NCBI GenBank assembly: GCA_949592205.1
Contig: CATIUR010000003.1
Span: forward strand, 161,561,759 to 161,625,758
Length of the DNA stretch: 64,000 nucleotides
DNA from: Helichrysum umbraculigerum
Taxonomy: Eukaryota; Streptophyta; Magnoliopsida; Asterales; Asteraceae
Direction: 5' to 3'
The position numbers and the translations under genes were made by a program. This document shows, piece after piece, positions 30,205-41,015 of this stretch. The stretch's first letter is position 1, and every line of letters starts with the position of its first letter. The notes under the pieces are model-generated. The model worked only from the letters and a program-made list of their open reading frames with translations. It did not search any database and was not told where the DNA came from.

Positions 30205-32230
30205 ATGATGCTACTAACAATTAAATAGAAAGTATGTACGAAAAGTAAAAGAAATGGAGAAGTGAAAAAAGGGGTTTTCTCAAACTCCGTTTTACATTAC
30301 GTAGAGGTTCTCTTGAAGCATATTTTATAACGGGACATATTTAAATTGAGACATATATAGTATACAAAGAGTTTCTACAAAAGATACAATGTCTTGCACT
30401 CAATTATGATCTCCTTATATGTTTTTACACAATTCGTTATTACTCTATATCGTACATTTTAAACATTTTTAACAAAAATGCATGCATGTATTTAATAATA
30501 ATCAAGTTAACAATACAAATAATCATAATATTAATACTTAGTAATGAGAGTCCCGGAATCACTATTAGTTAGTGATTTGGAATCGCAAAGTGTAAAGTTT
30601 AATTGTAGAATGGGGGGTTGAATACAATTTAACAACTAATTCGGATTTTAATTAAGTTACTTAGTTAGTTGTTAATTGTTTAACAGAAACAGAGTATGAA
30701 TAATAATAACAGAGTATTCAAATATATGACAATATCAAGGTAAAGAAGTAATAGTAGCTTAAAAGTGAATTGTATTGATTATTAAATTCACAAGTGTTGA
30801 ATGCGGAATGGATTAACCAAGGTTAATCCAATTCAAACACTTAGCTAATCTATTACAGGATGAGAAGAACAGCAGTGGACAAACACGCTGACTGTTCTCT
30901 CGCTGAGCGACAATACGTACTCTAGACAAACTGATCACTGACAAACAAGTGATAAGTACGTATTGACAACTAGCCTCTAAAGTACAATATACCGAACTAT
31001 ATATACTACAAGAATCCGTAAATGTCTTCTATAAAATAGGATCTTGGAAGGACACGTGTCGCTGCTTGATTGGCTTGATCTCTGATGAACCGACATACTG
31101 CGGGTCCCAATTCTGTTACCGCAAATATCTCGTTACCTTAAATCCAATCAGTTGCTGCCACGTAATCATTCGAACATTCTTCAAGTACGGAGACTCTTGC
31201 TGATGTGTATATAAGTACAGTACTTTTGCATTTGATGATTGAGAGGCTTTATTGAATAGTCACTGAAGATGCAGTAATTCTCCTCACTCACTGCGAGCTA
31301 ACATGCTCTTGTAGAATGACTTAAAATAGAGATCTTCAGCGACTAGCTTTTATTCGGGCAGTGACTTTTGCCTTATTGGATCTGAAGATGTAGAACTCTC
31401 GCTGCTAAGTATCAGCGACACACAAAGTTGAATTCTAATCTTCCTCAGCATATCATTTCCCTTTGAGAGTAGAGTGAATAAAGATCAGTAGTAATAAACT
31501 CCAGCAACAGCAGCTTTGACACAATCCATTTCTTCATCGAGTAGTGCATAGTTGAGTTGGTCAGCGACCAGCGACTCAACATGGTCAGCGACCAGTGACT
31601 CAACAAGTAAAATTATAACAATAATATATAAGGTATTTACGAAAAGTAACAAAAAAATGAATAAGTTTAATAACGGATTTTTCAACGTAGAAGCGTATTT
31701 TATAACGTGACAAATTAATATTGAGTCCAATGTAATATACAAACAGTTTATACAAAAAATGCAATGTTTTGCAGTCAATTAAAGGTGTCCTTATATATTT
31801 TTACATAAATCTTTATTACTCTATGTACCCAATTTAAGTATTTTTACCAAAAATACATGGCAATTTATTTAATTATGATCAAGTTAATTAAAAAAATCAT
31901 AATACTAATATTTAGTAAAATCTAAATACTAATAAAAGAAAACATTTCCTATGTAATAACAATAAATAGAAGGTATTTGCTAAAGTGAAAAAATGAATTG
32001 TGAAATAAGGGGTTTTGTCAAACTCCGTTTTACATCACGTATAAGTTCTCCTGAAGGGTATTTTATAATGGGACAAATTAATATTGAGACAAATTACAAA
32101 GAGGTTCTTCAAAGAATACGATCTCTTGCAGTTAATTAAAGGTGTCCTTATATACATTTAAATTTTTCATTATTACTCTTATCGTACATGTTAAGTACTT
32201 TAAACCAAATTGCATGCCTATATATAATAA
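30205..32230 (+). repeat. Three diverged ~300-bp repeats in the Helitron
   Basis: Each repeat has a TATTT.CGAAAAGT-like start, TTTTATAACGGGACA..TTGAGACA, a TTGCAGT.AATTAAAGGTGTCCTTATAT block and ends in a TTAATAATAAT region. The first and second are separated by the solo LTR 30545-31605. Confidence 0.7.
30545..31605 (-). mobile_element. Solo LTR, Ty1/copia-type
   Basis: This 1061-bp LTR reads TGTTGAGTCACTGG (31605) to CGGGACTCTCA (30545) on the minus strand. It is flanked by a perfect 5-bp duplication AGTAA (30540-30544, 31606-31610). A TATATATAG box lies near 31005. It belongs to the same family as 1-783, and no internal region is present. Confidence 0.9.
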
Positions 32231-32271
32231 TAATGTTACAAATCCCGTGTATACACGGGTTGTTAACCTAG

Positions 32272-32774
32272 TTTAATAATTAATAATTAATAACCTTAAA
32301 TTATAAATAGGAAACCCAATAATGATGTCATCACCTAATTAAAAATTTTCAATTGCACAATTTAGTCCTTTTATTTTACTCAAGTTAAAAGTAAAACCCA
32401 AACTTAAATATAAATATAATAATAGCAATAATAAATTGTAAACGACAAATACAATAAGGGTGAACTAAACTATTAATTGTAATGTGATCATGATTTGAAA
32501 TTATTAACTCTAAATTATAAAGCAGTAATCAATATATCAAAACTTATAAGTAATAAATGGCATGATATAACCTTTTGAGATAAGATGGTAATAACTTATA
32601 AGAATAAAATTTAAAGATTAAATCTCTAATCTATTATAGTTAAAAATAATATTTAAACTATACTTAAATACGAAAGGGACTTTTTATTTATTACTTATTA
32701 CTCCAGTCGTCTCACTATTTGAATTGAATATTAATGTATCTATTTTTAATTTATCGCTGGGGAATTACTACTTA
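32272..32774. other. AT-rich spacer
   Basis: I see nothing definable beyond AT-rich sequence and short TTAATAATTAATAA repeats at the Helitron insertion point. Confidence 0.5.
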
Positions 32775-33124
32775 GAGCAAAGGGTGTGCGGTGACGTGGC
32801 TTCGGTGTCCTACGACGAGAACGCTGGGCATCGGCGTTCTGCCAGCCCGTGCCGGCGTTCTCGCCAAATTTTGAAGCCGACGTTCGTGGACAGACGTTGG
32901 AGATCATCGGCGTTCAAGCTTGTTTTGTTTTTTTATTTCTTTTTCATGATTTGTTTTTTTGTTTTCTTTCTATTTAATACATTTATCTTTATTAAAAAAT
33001 CAAATAAAACAAATAATAAAAAACTCCAGAACACTGAGAATTCAGTTTCACCACACCACAAAATCCTTACTTTCAACATTCTCCAGAACACTGTCCCAGA
33101 ACACCGACACCACACCTTGTGCTC
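32775..33124. mobile_element. Harbinger-like MITE, 350 bp
   Basis: The termini GAGCAAAGGGTGTGCGGTG and the complement of CACCACACCTTGTGCTC are flanked by TTA (32772-32774, 33125-33127). GC-rich subterminal CGGCGTTCTCG repeats sit beside a T-rich centre. Confidence 0.8.
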
Positions 33125-34170
33125 TTAAAGATTAGAGAAGTTAATATCAAAAGGACAAATGTGGTGCTTTATTTATATACTACCTAAAATAATTTACTTT
33201 CCGACCTGCATATCTATTTTAACTTCATATAAAACAATACAACTTTATTATATACATTAAAATTGTATTTATAAAATATAATTACAAATTAACATGCCGT
33301 GTATACACACGGATTTAAGTACTAAAAAATATAATAAAAGAAAAATAACAAAGATGCTTATTAACAAAAATAAAATTTAAAATAAAGAATAATCAACCAT
33401 AATTGAAGGTATTTAATATTATATTATGCAAATACAATAACTGTTTTATGGAAAGTCGTTGCCCTTTCTTTGTTTTAAAATTATTTACTAGATTTCAAAC
33501 CCGTGTGCCGTTGAATGTGTATTTGATTGTTTTTAAGTATACCAATGATGTATACGATGAAATTCTTTGTTTTAAAATTATTTATACCTACCTATAATGC
33601 ATACTTATTTCTCTTTCTTAAATACTTAAAAATCTAAATATGATAATTATACAATATATTATTCAGTTCTTGACTCATATACCTACAATTACAATGATTC
33701 AACTAATACCAAAACATCTACACTTTTCCCATTCAGTTTTTTTGTAAACATCTTATTTTCATTGACTAATTAAACTACATAATTAAATTAAAATATCTCA
33801 TTTTCATATTTGTTAGTAAGTGTCTGATCTGAGATATATCAACATAACTAATTTAACAACAATTAAAGAATATCATTTTATAGCATCGCACGAGTTAACG
33901 GCTAGTACTCGTATAATGTAAATACAAAGCAAATATAAAACTCGTATAATGCAAATACAAAGCAAATATAAAACTAAAACTCTAGGTATTCTCAATTATA
34001 ACTATTTGGGCTTGGGCTACTAAATTCGATTTAACTGGGCCATGTGGGTAATTCAGACCGAATTGAGGGGGTTATATCAAAATTACTCTGTAGAGGATAG
34101 TACATACCCATGACACTTGGGCCATAGGGGGCTTGATCGAATAAACTTAACAATTGTTTAAGTTGTTGTA
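33125..34170. other. AT-rich spacer with possible Helitron debris
   Basis: There is no gene. A degenerate hairpin CCGTGTATACACACGG lies at 33298-33313, and CACGAGTTAACGGCTAGT at 33888-33905 resembles a Helitron tail. Neither is convincing alone. 34144-34168 matches 9745-9768 (duplication flank). Confidence 0.4.
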
Positions 34171-34178
34171 CCCGTCAG

Positions 34179-34561
34179 TAGGGGTGAACAAAAAAATCGA
34201 ACCCGGAACCGGACCCGATTTAAAAACCGAAACCGGAACCGATTTGGAACCGGTTTTTGAATACCCGGTTCGGGTTTTTGGACAACCCGGCGGGTTGGTA
34301 CCCGGTTTGGGTATTCAAATTCTGAAACCGGGTTGGAACCGGGTTGGAACCGGGTCGGGTTGGAAAAACCGGTCAAAAACCCGGTCAAGAACCGGTCAAA
34401 AACCCGAAAACCGGTCAAATACCCGGTCAAAAACCCGGTTGAAAACCCGAAAAAACCCGGTTCAGGTTGGGTCCAACCCGGTTTTTGACTTTCTTGACCA
34501 AAACCCGGTTCGGGTTCCGGGTCGGGTCGGGTCGGCCAAAAACCCGATTTGTTCACGGTTA
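34179..34561. mobile_element. hAT-type MITE made of CCCGGTT repeats, 383 bp
   Basis: The ends TAGGGGTGAACAAA and the complement of TTTGTTCACGGTTA are flanked by a perfect 8-bp duplication CCCGTCAG (34171-34178, 34562-34569). The interior is built of AACCCGGTT/AACCGGTT oligomers, as at 9961-10317. Open frames crossing it are products of the repeat. Confidence 0.9.
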
Positions 34562-34963
34562 CCCGTCAGGCCGTTTCATCTTAATTTTATATATTTACCT
34601 AACACATATAAATATAACTTAATTAAAATCAACCAAAGACCTGAATATGTCAAAGAAATAAAATAAAAACAAAAATTAAAGATTAAAATATTAATCATGA
34701 GGGATGTGTCGAAGATATTATAACAAAAATAAAGCTAGATATGTACAATCTTCTACATTACTATATTACCAACTTGCTTACTATGGATCACAAACCAAAA
34801 CTAATGATAACAATTATTTAATTAACTCATCAATAATAATTAATGTTATCATCAAACTTTAACACTTTTTTTCCTTCAAAAAACAATAAAATAACATAGT
34901 TTTGTCTGGTATGAAAAAGAATGTAACAAGTTTGAAGATAAAATCAATTTTTTTTCATAGATT

Positions 34964-35974
34964 TCATTGAAGGGAACCACAAGAATCTTGATTTTTGGTT
35001 GACAATTTCTTAAGGTACTCATAAGTAGTGATCATTGTAGTTGCTGAAAATGACATTGAAACCCATCTTGGCCCCAATCCTCTATAACAAGCACTCAATC
35101 CACCTTCTTTAATCAACTTCCCAATTGTTTTCTTAACACTACCATTACACCCTTCTCCATCTAATACTTGAAGCCTAGTTTTAATAGTATCTAATGGCAT
35201 TGTAACCAATGCCGAAAACCCGCTCGCCATAACCGCACTCGTGGCCTGCACCGCCACTACGCCCTTTGAATCGGGCCTAAACCCATTTCCATTTTCTTTC
35301 TTCAAATGACAACCAACCCTATCCCAAATCGCATGATGGGCCATAGAATAACTCGCCCACCAAACCGCATTAGATGGTGCATATGTCAAAATCGATATCC
35401 CAAATCCGCGATATAAACCCTTGATTCCATCTTTGTATATAATCTTTCTAAAAGCATCAATCCCACCATGATATTTAAAACCACTCGGACTCTTATTTCC
35501 GCTACTTTGAACCATTAATCTTTGGCTCACAACATCAATTGGGGTCCAAACCAATTGTGCACACATAGCTGCAGTCACACCAGCCACACCATTCGCAATC
35601 GCAGCCGCTTTAGCCTCGGAAAAACCCATATCCACCGTAGCGTAACCAACGCTACTTTTAGTGATTTCAAGTGCACCCATGTAAAGTGCTCTTGCTGGAA
35701 CCGTACCCATTAACGACGTCCCAAACCCTCTATAAAAACCTCTAAAACCATCGTTTTTTAAAATCGTAACCGCCATTTTAAAACAAGGTGTGTCTTTAAC
35801 AACCACTTGTTGTCGTGTTTTTAACACGATACTCGGGTATAACGTACCCGAAACACCGGAAAACAACGCAGCACCTAGGAAGAAAAACTTGGATTTATCT
35901 AACATATCCCAATTAACATCAGCTGGAAGATGGATATCAGTTCCGTGATCATCATCTGCCATTCCTAGACTCAT
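34964..35974 (-). CDS. Mitochondrial carrier protein, SLC25A44-like
   Basis: This is an intronless 336-residue member of the SLC25 mitochondrial carrier family, inner membrane, six transmembrane helices in three repeats. Repeat signatures are visible: LYPSIVLKTRQQV (about residue 45; degenerate, with no acidic residue after the Pro), WTPIDVVSQRL (about 147) and TMPLDTIKTRL (about 259). Each is followed by a GFRGFYRGFG/GIKGLYRGFG/GGLSACYRGLG block. The overall sequence, including LPADVNWDMLDKSKFF near the start, fits the plant group related to human SLC25A44, a branched-chain amino-acid carrier. The plant substrate is not established, so transport of such amino acids is only a guess. The start is chosen at 35974, the first ATG of the frame; a second ATG (MADDDHG) lies four codons in. 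A truncated duplicate is at 9896-11500. Confidence 0.93.
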   Translation of the reverse strand: MSLGMADDDHGTDIHLPADVNWDMLDKSKFFFLGAALFSGVSGTLYPSIVLKTRQQVVVKDTPCFKMAVTILKNDGFRGFYRGFGTSLMGTVPARALYMGALEITKSSVGYATVDMGFSEAKAAAIANGVAGVTAAMCAQLVWTPIDVVSQRLMVQSSGNKSPSGFKYHGGIDAFRKIIYKDGIKGLYRGFGISILTYAPSNAVWWASYSMAHHAIWDRVGCHLKKENGNGFRPDSKGVVAVQATSAVMASGFSALVTMPLDTIKTRLQVLDGEGCNGSVKKTIGKLIKEGGLSACYRGLGPRWVSMSFSATTMITTYEYLKKLSTKNQDSCGSLQ

Positions 35975-38363
35975 ATTTGTAACAAAGTTTAATCAAATAA
36001 CCAAAAGGTAGTTAATAAGTAATTTGACTAGATTATTTGTTTGTGTAGAAAGATTTGTTTCAACAATTGAGGAGATGGATGATTTGGGAAGAAAAAGGAG
36101 ATCTGAATATCTGATCGATCGGAGAATGGAGAGATAAATAAATTGGCAAATGGATTAGATTCGGATTAAGTTGGGATATTTATTTATAACAGAAAACAGT
36201 GGAAACAGAGAGTGGGGGGCGTTAATGTTTTTTTTTTTTTTTTTTTTTTTTTAAAACCAAGTTTTCATAATCAGGTAGAATTTGACACGTGTCAGTTAAC
36301 GTTTGTTGGGTTTTCCGGAAGCTCTTCGTTCTGACCGGTTGACTGTTTGGTGTGTATAGATTTGTTATTCAAATACTTGATTATACTACTTTAGCGAACT
36401 CGTAAAAATGCGAGAAAAATTGCTAAATAAGTATAATTTCATATGCATACAAGTAGACCCAAAAGATTAATGGTTGGATGTTGTAGAATGAAAGAAAGAA
36501 ATAAACCCTCTTTGTGAGTTTGCTTTAGTATATCTAGTCCTCTTCCATTTTGGATGTAACTTTTGATATATAGCGGTACCAAATGGATCAGATTTGTCTT
36601 AAGTTAGTAGTATTTATTTATTGTTCTTTTCATCTTAACTTTGTTAAACTAAGAACAGTTTTTTTTTTATTTAACTTAAGAATTTGACAATATATTTGAT
36701 CAAAATCAGTATAAGTTCAAATCCTTAAAGGGTTTTGAACCATTGCCCTTAGGCAGGGGTGGTATCAGAAAAAAAATTTAAATGGGGGCAAACTCGATGG
36801 ATGCTTGTTACACCAGGTTTCAGGTTATACCGAGTTCCGATTTATAGTGAGTTTTATTCCAAGTAAGCCAAAGTTATATCAATATAAAGCCAACGTAGCT
36901 AAAGTGAACTTGGTTTTAGGTTGCCTTTAACGAGTTCGTGACATTTCTTAATCCTCATTGTAAAAGTAAGTATTAACTATAATGAACTAGGTTCTTTGTA
37001 AGGATTTTTAATATATACTTAATTATGGGAGTTATTAACATTGACACAATATTAAATATTACATTAACAATTATGTTTTCATGAATGATGGATGTTTAAA
37101 AGTTTCATGTAATTAGAACAACCGAAAAGGAAACAAGAAAACAAATAGAAAAGGTTGAAAATAGTTAAAAAGAATATAAGAAGGGAAAAAACTATAGAAG
37201 GAAAAAGAAATTAAACTTGTGTTATTTAAATGTTTCATGTAATTAGAACAACGTAAAAGGAAACAAGAAAACATATAGAAAAAGTTGAAAATAGTTAAAT
37301 AATATAAGAAGGGAAAAAACTAAAAGAAGGAAAGAAGAAATAAAACTTGTGTTAATTAAATAATTGTATTTTTGAAATGATCAAAGTTTCATGAATATGG
37401 AAGAAGGGGGAAAAAAAGGAAAATAGAAAGTTAGTTAGAAATGGCTAGAGAAAGAAGAATAAAAAGAAAAGCATAGTAAAGGAGTCGAACATAGAACCTT
37501 GCTGTCACAAACACACGAGCTTTACCAATAGTCTGGGGCAGTTTTTGCTTCTTTAGTTTTGCACATATATAATATAACGATTACACAAAGTCTGGTGGGG
37601 CAGCGTACCCACTGCCCTTTGGGCATTGGTTAAGGTTTTCTAATATAATTTTTAAGTAGTTATTAAACACCATATTTCCCTATTTAAACTAAAATTTAAA
37701 TTAATATGATTAGGAATATCACTAATTATGGAAGGTGTTTATCGTAAACAAGGAAAGTAACAAGTGCCCTTCCCCAAGGGTACTACTTAAGATTTCCATA
37801 AATAATACTCCGTACATAAACTTTATTAGGTTTATTACATTTATTTTAAACACACGTATCATTTTAAAAAACTTTAACCAAAAACATTCACCGATCAAAT
37901 TTAAATACAAACCAAGTACTAATATTTGTTAGGTTTATTACATTTATTTTAAACACACCGTATCATTTTTTAAAAACTCCGTAAGATGCTCTAAATGACT
38001 AAATTATCACAATTATTTCAGCCGAAAATGGATAAGATACACGTGATGCACACGTGTCGGTTAAGCTTCCTAGGACGATCTAGTCAAAATGCGGGCTTTG
38101 TTCTCACCGGTTGGCGACTTGGCGGTTGCCCTCGGTATTGTAGGGAAACATATTTGCATTCTGGTACTTGTAGTTTCTTACTGTATTTTACAAAAAAAAT
38201 CACTCTGGACAAAAATAGAAGAAGAAGTTTGATATTCCAAAAAGCCAAGAACAAAAAGTAATTTTGACAATTCAGTCCACAAAGTCTTCAGAAATTGTTT
38301 TACCATGCATGTGTCACTTAATTAAGTTTTGTTTGAACGAAAAATCGAATCCGAATAATTCTA
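35975..38363. other. Gene-free region upstream of the carrier gene
   Basis: This holds the carrier's 5' flank, a T-tract at about 36230-36252, a tandem duplication of about 130 bp (37094-37226 and 37227-37370, sharing AAATGTTTCATGTAATTAGA) and a short duplicated phrase (TTAGGTTTATTACATTTATT) at 37826 and 37930. No coding region is supported. Confidence 0.5.
37094..37370. repeat. Two tandem ~130-bp repeats
   Basis: Both units contain TGTTTCATGTAATTAGAACAA, AAGGAAACAAGAAAACA and AGAAGGGAAAAAACTA. They differ by indels. Confidence 0.8.
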
Positions 38364-39386
38364 TTTATAATAATAGTAATCTCTCCTGAATAGTGCTTTT
38401 AGTACGTAAACTATAACTTTTGATTATGGTCATGATTATAGTCAGGGACGGAGACAGAGCGGGGGCAGCGTAGGTAGTCACCCCCACAAGAATTTTTAAA
38501 TTACGTAAAAAAAAAATTAAGGTATTAATTACATTTTAAAATTTTCACCCCCACGAAACTATTAAAGAAATAAAAAATAATTTTTTTTCGCCCCCACTAT
38601 CGGGAATTTCTGGCTCCGTCCCTGATTATAGTTATACAAATGTTTAAGATTATGATCTCCTAAATAATCAAAATGGGTCTTGATGTGGCTCCCTATATTA
38701 GAGGACCAAAAACTAAATTAAGTATATTGATCTTATCCTGTAACAATTGCATGACTTTGCGGACATTTTAAGTTATGTTGGATGGTTTGGTAATGAATTA
38801 TTAAGCAAATACATTGATTGTGCATTTAATTAGTTTGTCAACTAATATTATCTATTTTGTACATGTCATATAAATAATCTTAACGGTAATGAGTAATGCT
38901 GTATAGGACTAATTATACAAATCTATGAACATGCCTACTTTTTTCATTGGTTGAATTATTTCTCTCTCATAATATCATCCAATCAATTTTTTACATCTAC
39001 CAATCACATTTTTAGGTTTATATTTAGGCCTACAGTTTTAGGTCAACCAATCATTTTCCTTTGTATACTTTTTTTTGTTTCTCGTGATTAGTGTAGCTTA
39101 CTTAAAAAGAATATAATTTAATCCTGTTATGCTTCAAATTTCTTACTCCCATACTAATATGTTCTAGTAGTTAAAAAAAAAAAAACAAACAAACTCACTT
39201 TCTAAGCATCCTATCAAACATTCTAACTTTTATAGTTTTAATATTTCGTTACAAAACACGGTTTTAATGAATTGAAATTTTTGCTCGAAAGACGGGATAA
39301 AGAAACTTATATTGTCGTATAAATTGTACGGACTAGTATTTACTAAAACGACTACTTTTTTGTTGCATATATGTAAAAGGGAGTTG
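38364..39386. repeat. Duplicated segment S, copy 1
   Basis: About 1023 bp near-identical in direct orientation to 44662-45680, with the same hAT MITE inside both. The left boundary in copy 2 is exactly a Helitron 3' terminus. There is no gene. Confidence 0.9.
38443..38624. mobile_element. hAT-type MITE, 182 bp (in S copy 1)
   Basis: The inverted ends CAGGGACGGAG and the complement of CTCCGTCCCTG are flanked by the 8-bp duplication ATTATAGT (38435-38442, 38625-38632). The GGGGGC/GCCCCC inner arms are followed by AT-rich DNA. Confidence 0.85.
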
Positions 39387-39629
39387 TTGTAATGGATCGT
39401 GTATCTATTTGAATTTATCTTATTTGAATAAGTTAAAGTTGCAAGCTAGCTTATGATTCATCTCAACATAAGTTTACCTTTACCCTTCCTGATATGTACT
39501 TGCAGTCATTTTTCTTTTCTTTTTGAAAGAAGCTTAGGTATTTAATTTGTGCATCATACGAATCCTGATAAAATCCTATGCTTCACCATTTAATCAACAA
39601 ACGTTATTAGTTTTTAAAACAAATTTGTG

Positions 39630-41015
39630 CAGAACAAATGGAGGAGATAACCGTGGAAGCACTTGCTCGAGGTAAACACTTAAAAGGAAAACCATCTTTA
39701 TTATTTCATAAAAAAAAGTAGAACTTAGTGAGGAATTATTTTGTTTTTTGGTGTTCTTTGTAGGGTTATCGGAGTCCTCAATAAAAATAGAGCAGACAAT
39801 TGTTAGAATGATGAGCGAATTTGTTGGTAAATTTTCGTAAGTATCTCTATGTATGTGCCTCATACAACTCCTTACCTTATTGTTATTTCATTAGATGTGC
39901 TTCATCATCTTCTTATGTTGGTTGTTGTTGAGCAAATAATCTTGGCATATCTTTCTAATTTGTGTATTCTCATACCCTATAGATTATTAGATATTCAGAT
40001 TATGAGCTTTAGTCTAATTATATTCATTTATCTCCACTAATACACTTGCATTATGCATTTCTTTAAATGCTTATTTCAGAGATCAAAGCCCGCTTCTTGA
40101 AGCAGCATTTTTGGCTTATCGCCTTTTGGAGCTGCAAGCCTGCAAGTCAACCTGCATTTGGCTTTCATAGCGCCCCAGCATTTGAGTCCTCAAATATCAC
40201 CAGTTGCCACCATCTGTGCTACAAGTACTCCTGCATTTGGTGCTACATCATTTCCATCCTTTAGTAACACAAACTCTGCATTTGGTGCGTCAAGTCATCT
40301 GTATGTTAAATACAGTTTATAGCATGATACACGTATACCCACCTGTTGATAGATTTTTGTAAGTCATTCTTTCATTATATGTGGTCATTCTTTCATTATA
40401 TGTGCAACGTGGTAGAAGGACTAATGATTGAGGAATAATTGGAGAATTGGTCAGGGAGGTTCTTGAAGCCATTGAATCTGGTATATATAATTATATTCAT
40501 ATGATTAAATATGATTTCCTAAAGCAAATAGTATTTAAAGTTATATCAATTGATTTACACCATATCAAGAATTTTTAACGAAGGAGGTGTCAATGCAGGT
40601 AGTATCCTTGAACAAATGAAGATTGTAATTGGAAAAGTTAAGGAAGTTTTTAGTAGGAAAGTACTTATTTTGTCGACAAAATGGATGGGTGCTTGTGAAG
40701 AGGAATGCTGGCTTAAGAAATCATAACCGGGTTTGTCTACTTTCTTTTGGAATTTTCTTCTATAATGGGTCAATTTGGGTGAGGTCAGATGAGTAAAGCT
40801 TTTTAAGTTTAGTTTAAAGTTGTTAAATTCAAACCTCTTATCCGACATGCTTGATCCGCCCATTTTGCCACCTCTATTTTGATTTGCTTCGATGGACGCC
40901 TAGCTATAACAGTCAAACTTTTGTGTAGGATGATAATTGATATAATGCTGGAAGAGGTGCTCAGCTTACTCTAAAGCTTGTCGAGAAAGCCCATGTATTG
41001 GTCAATAAACTTCAA
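39630..41015 (+). pseudogene. Exon-like gene fragments incl. FG-nucleoporin (NUP98-like)
   Basis: Several short blocks bounded by plausible splice sites read as protein but do not form one gene. 39637-39673 joins 39764-39828 and reads MEEITVEALARG|LSESSIKIEQTIVRMM. 40079-40300 gives FG-repeat peptide in two frames (PASQPAFGFHSAPAF; TSTPAFGATSFPSFS; NTNSAFGAS), the pattern of NUP98-type nucleoporins, with stops and frameshifts. 40561-40660 reads RIFNEGGVNAGSILEQMK, and 40950-41015 reads NAGRGAQLTLKLVEKAH; I could not assign these. A mixture of exon pieces with intron remnants is typical of transposon capture, and a Helitron 3' end lies 3.6 kb downstream. A decayed resident gene is the alternative. 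Confidence 0.55.

Larger units (their letters stand above)
29524..32271 (+). mobile_element. Non-autonomous Helitron with solo LTR inserted
   Basis: The 3' terminus is clear: a perfect hairpin CCCGTGTATACACGGG (32244-32259), then TTGTTAAC, then CTAG, followed by T. A candidate 5' end, A|TCTAAATATTAATAAAAG, is at 29524. A near-identical head, A|TCTAAATACTAATAAAAG, is at 31921 and may start a nested shorter element. No Rep/helicase is seen. The interior has three diverged copies of a roughly 300-bp tail-proximal repeat (30205-30540, 31625-31910, 31965-32230). The 3' end is well supported; the 5' end is tentative. Confidence 0.55.

Noticed and set aside
33298..33327. Helitron-like hairpin CCGTGTATACACACGG followed by CTAA
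   Set aside because: The stem is imperfect, the spacing is poor and no T follows; kept only as possible debris.
34154..34666. 170-aa plus-strand and 132-aa minus-strand ORFs over the same stretch
   Set aside because: Both are translations of the CCCGGTT oligomers of the hAT MITE at 34179-34561; there is no gene-like composition.
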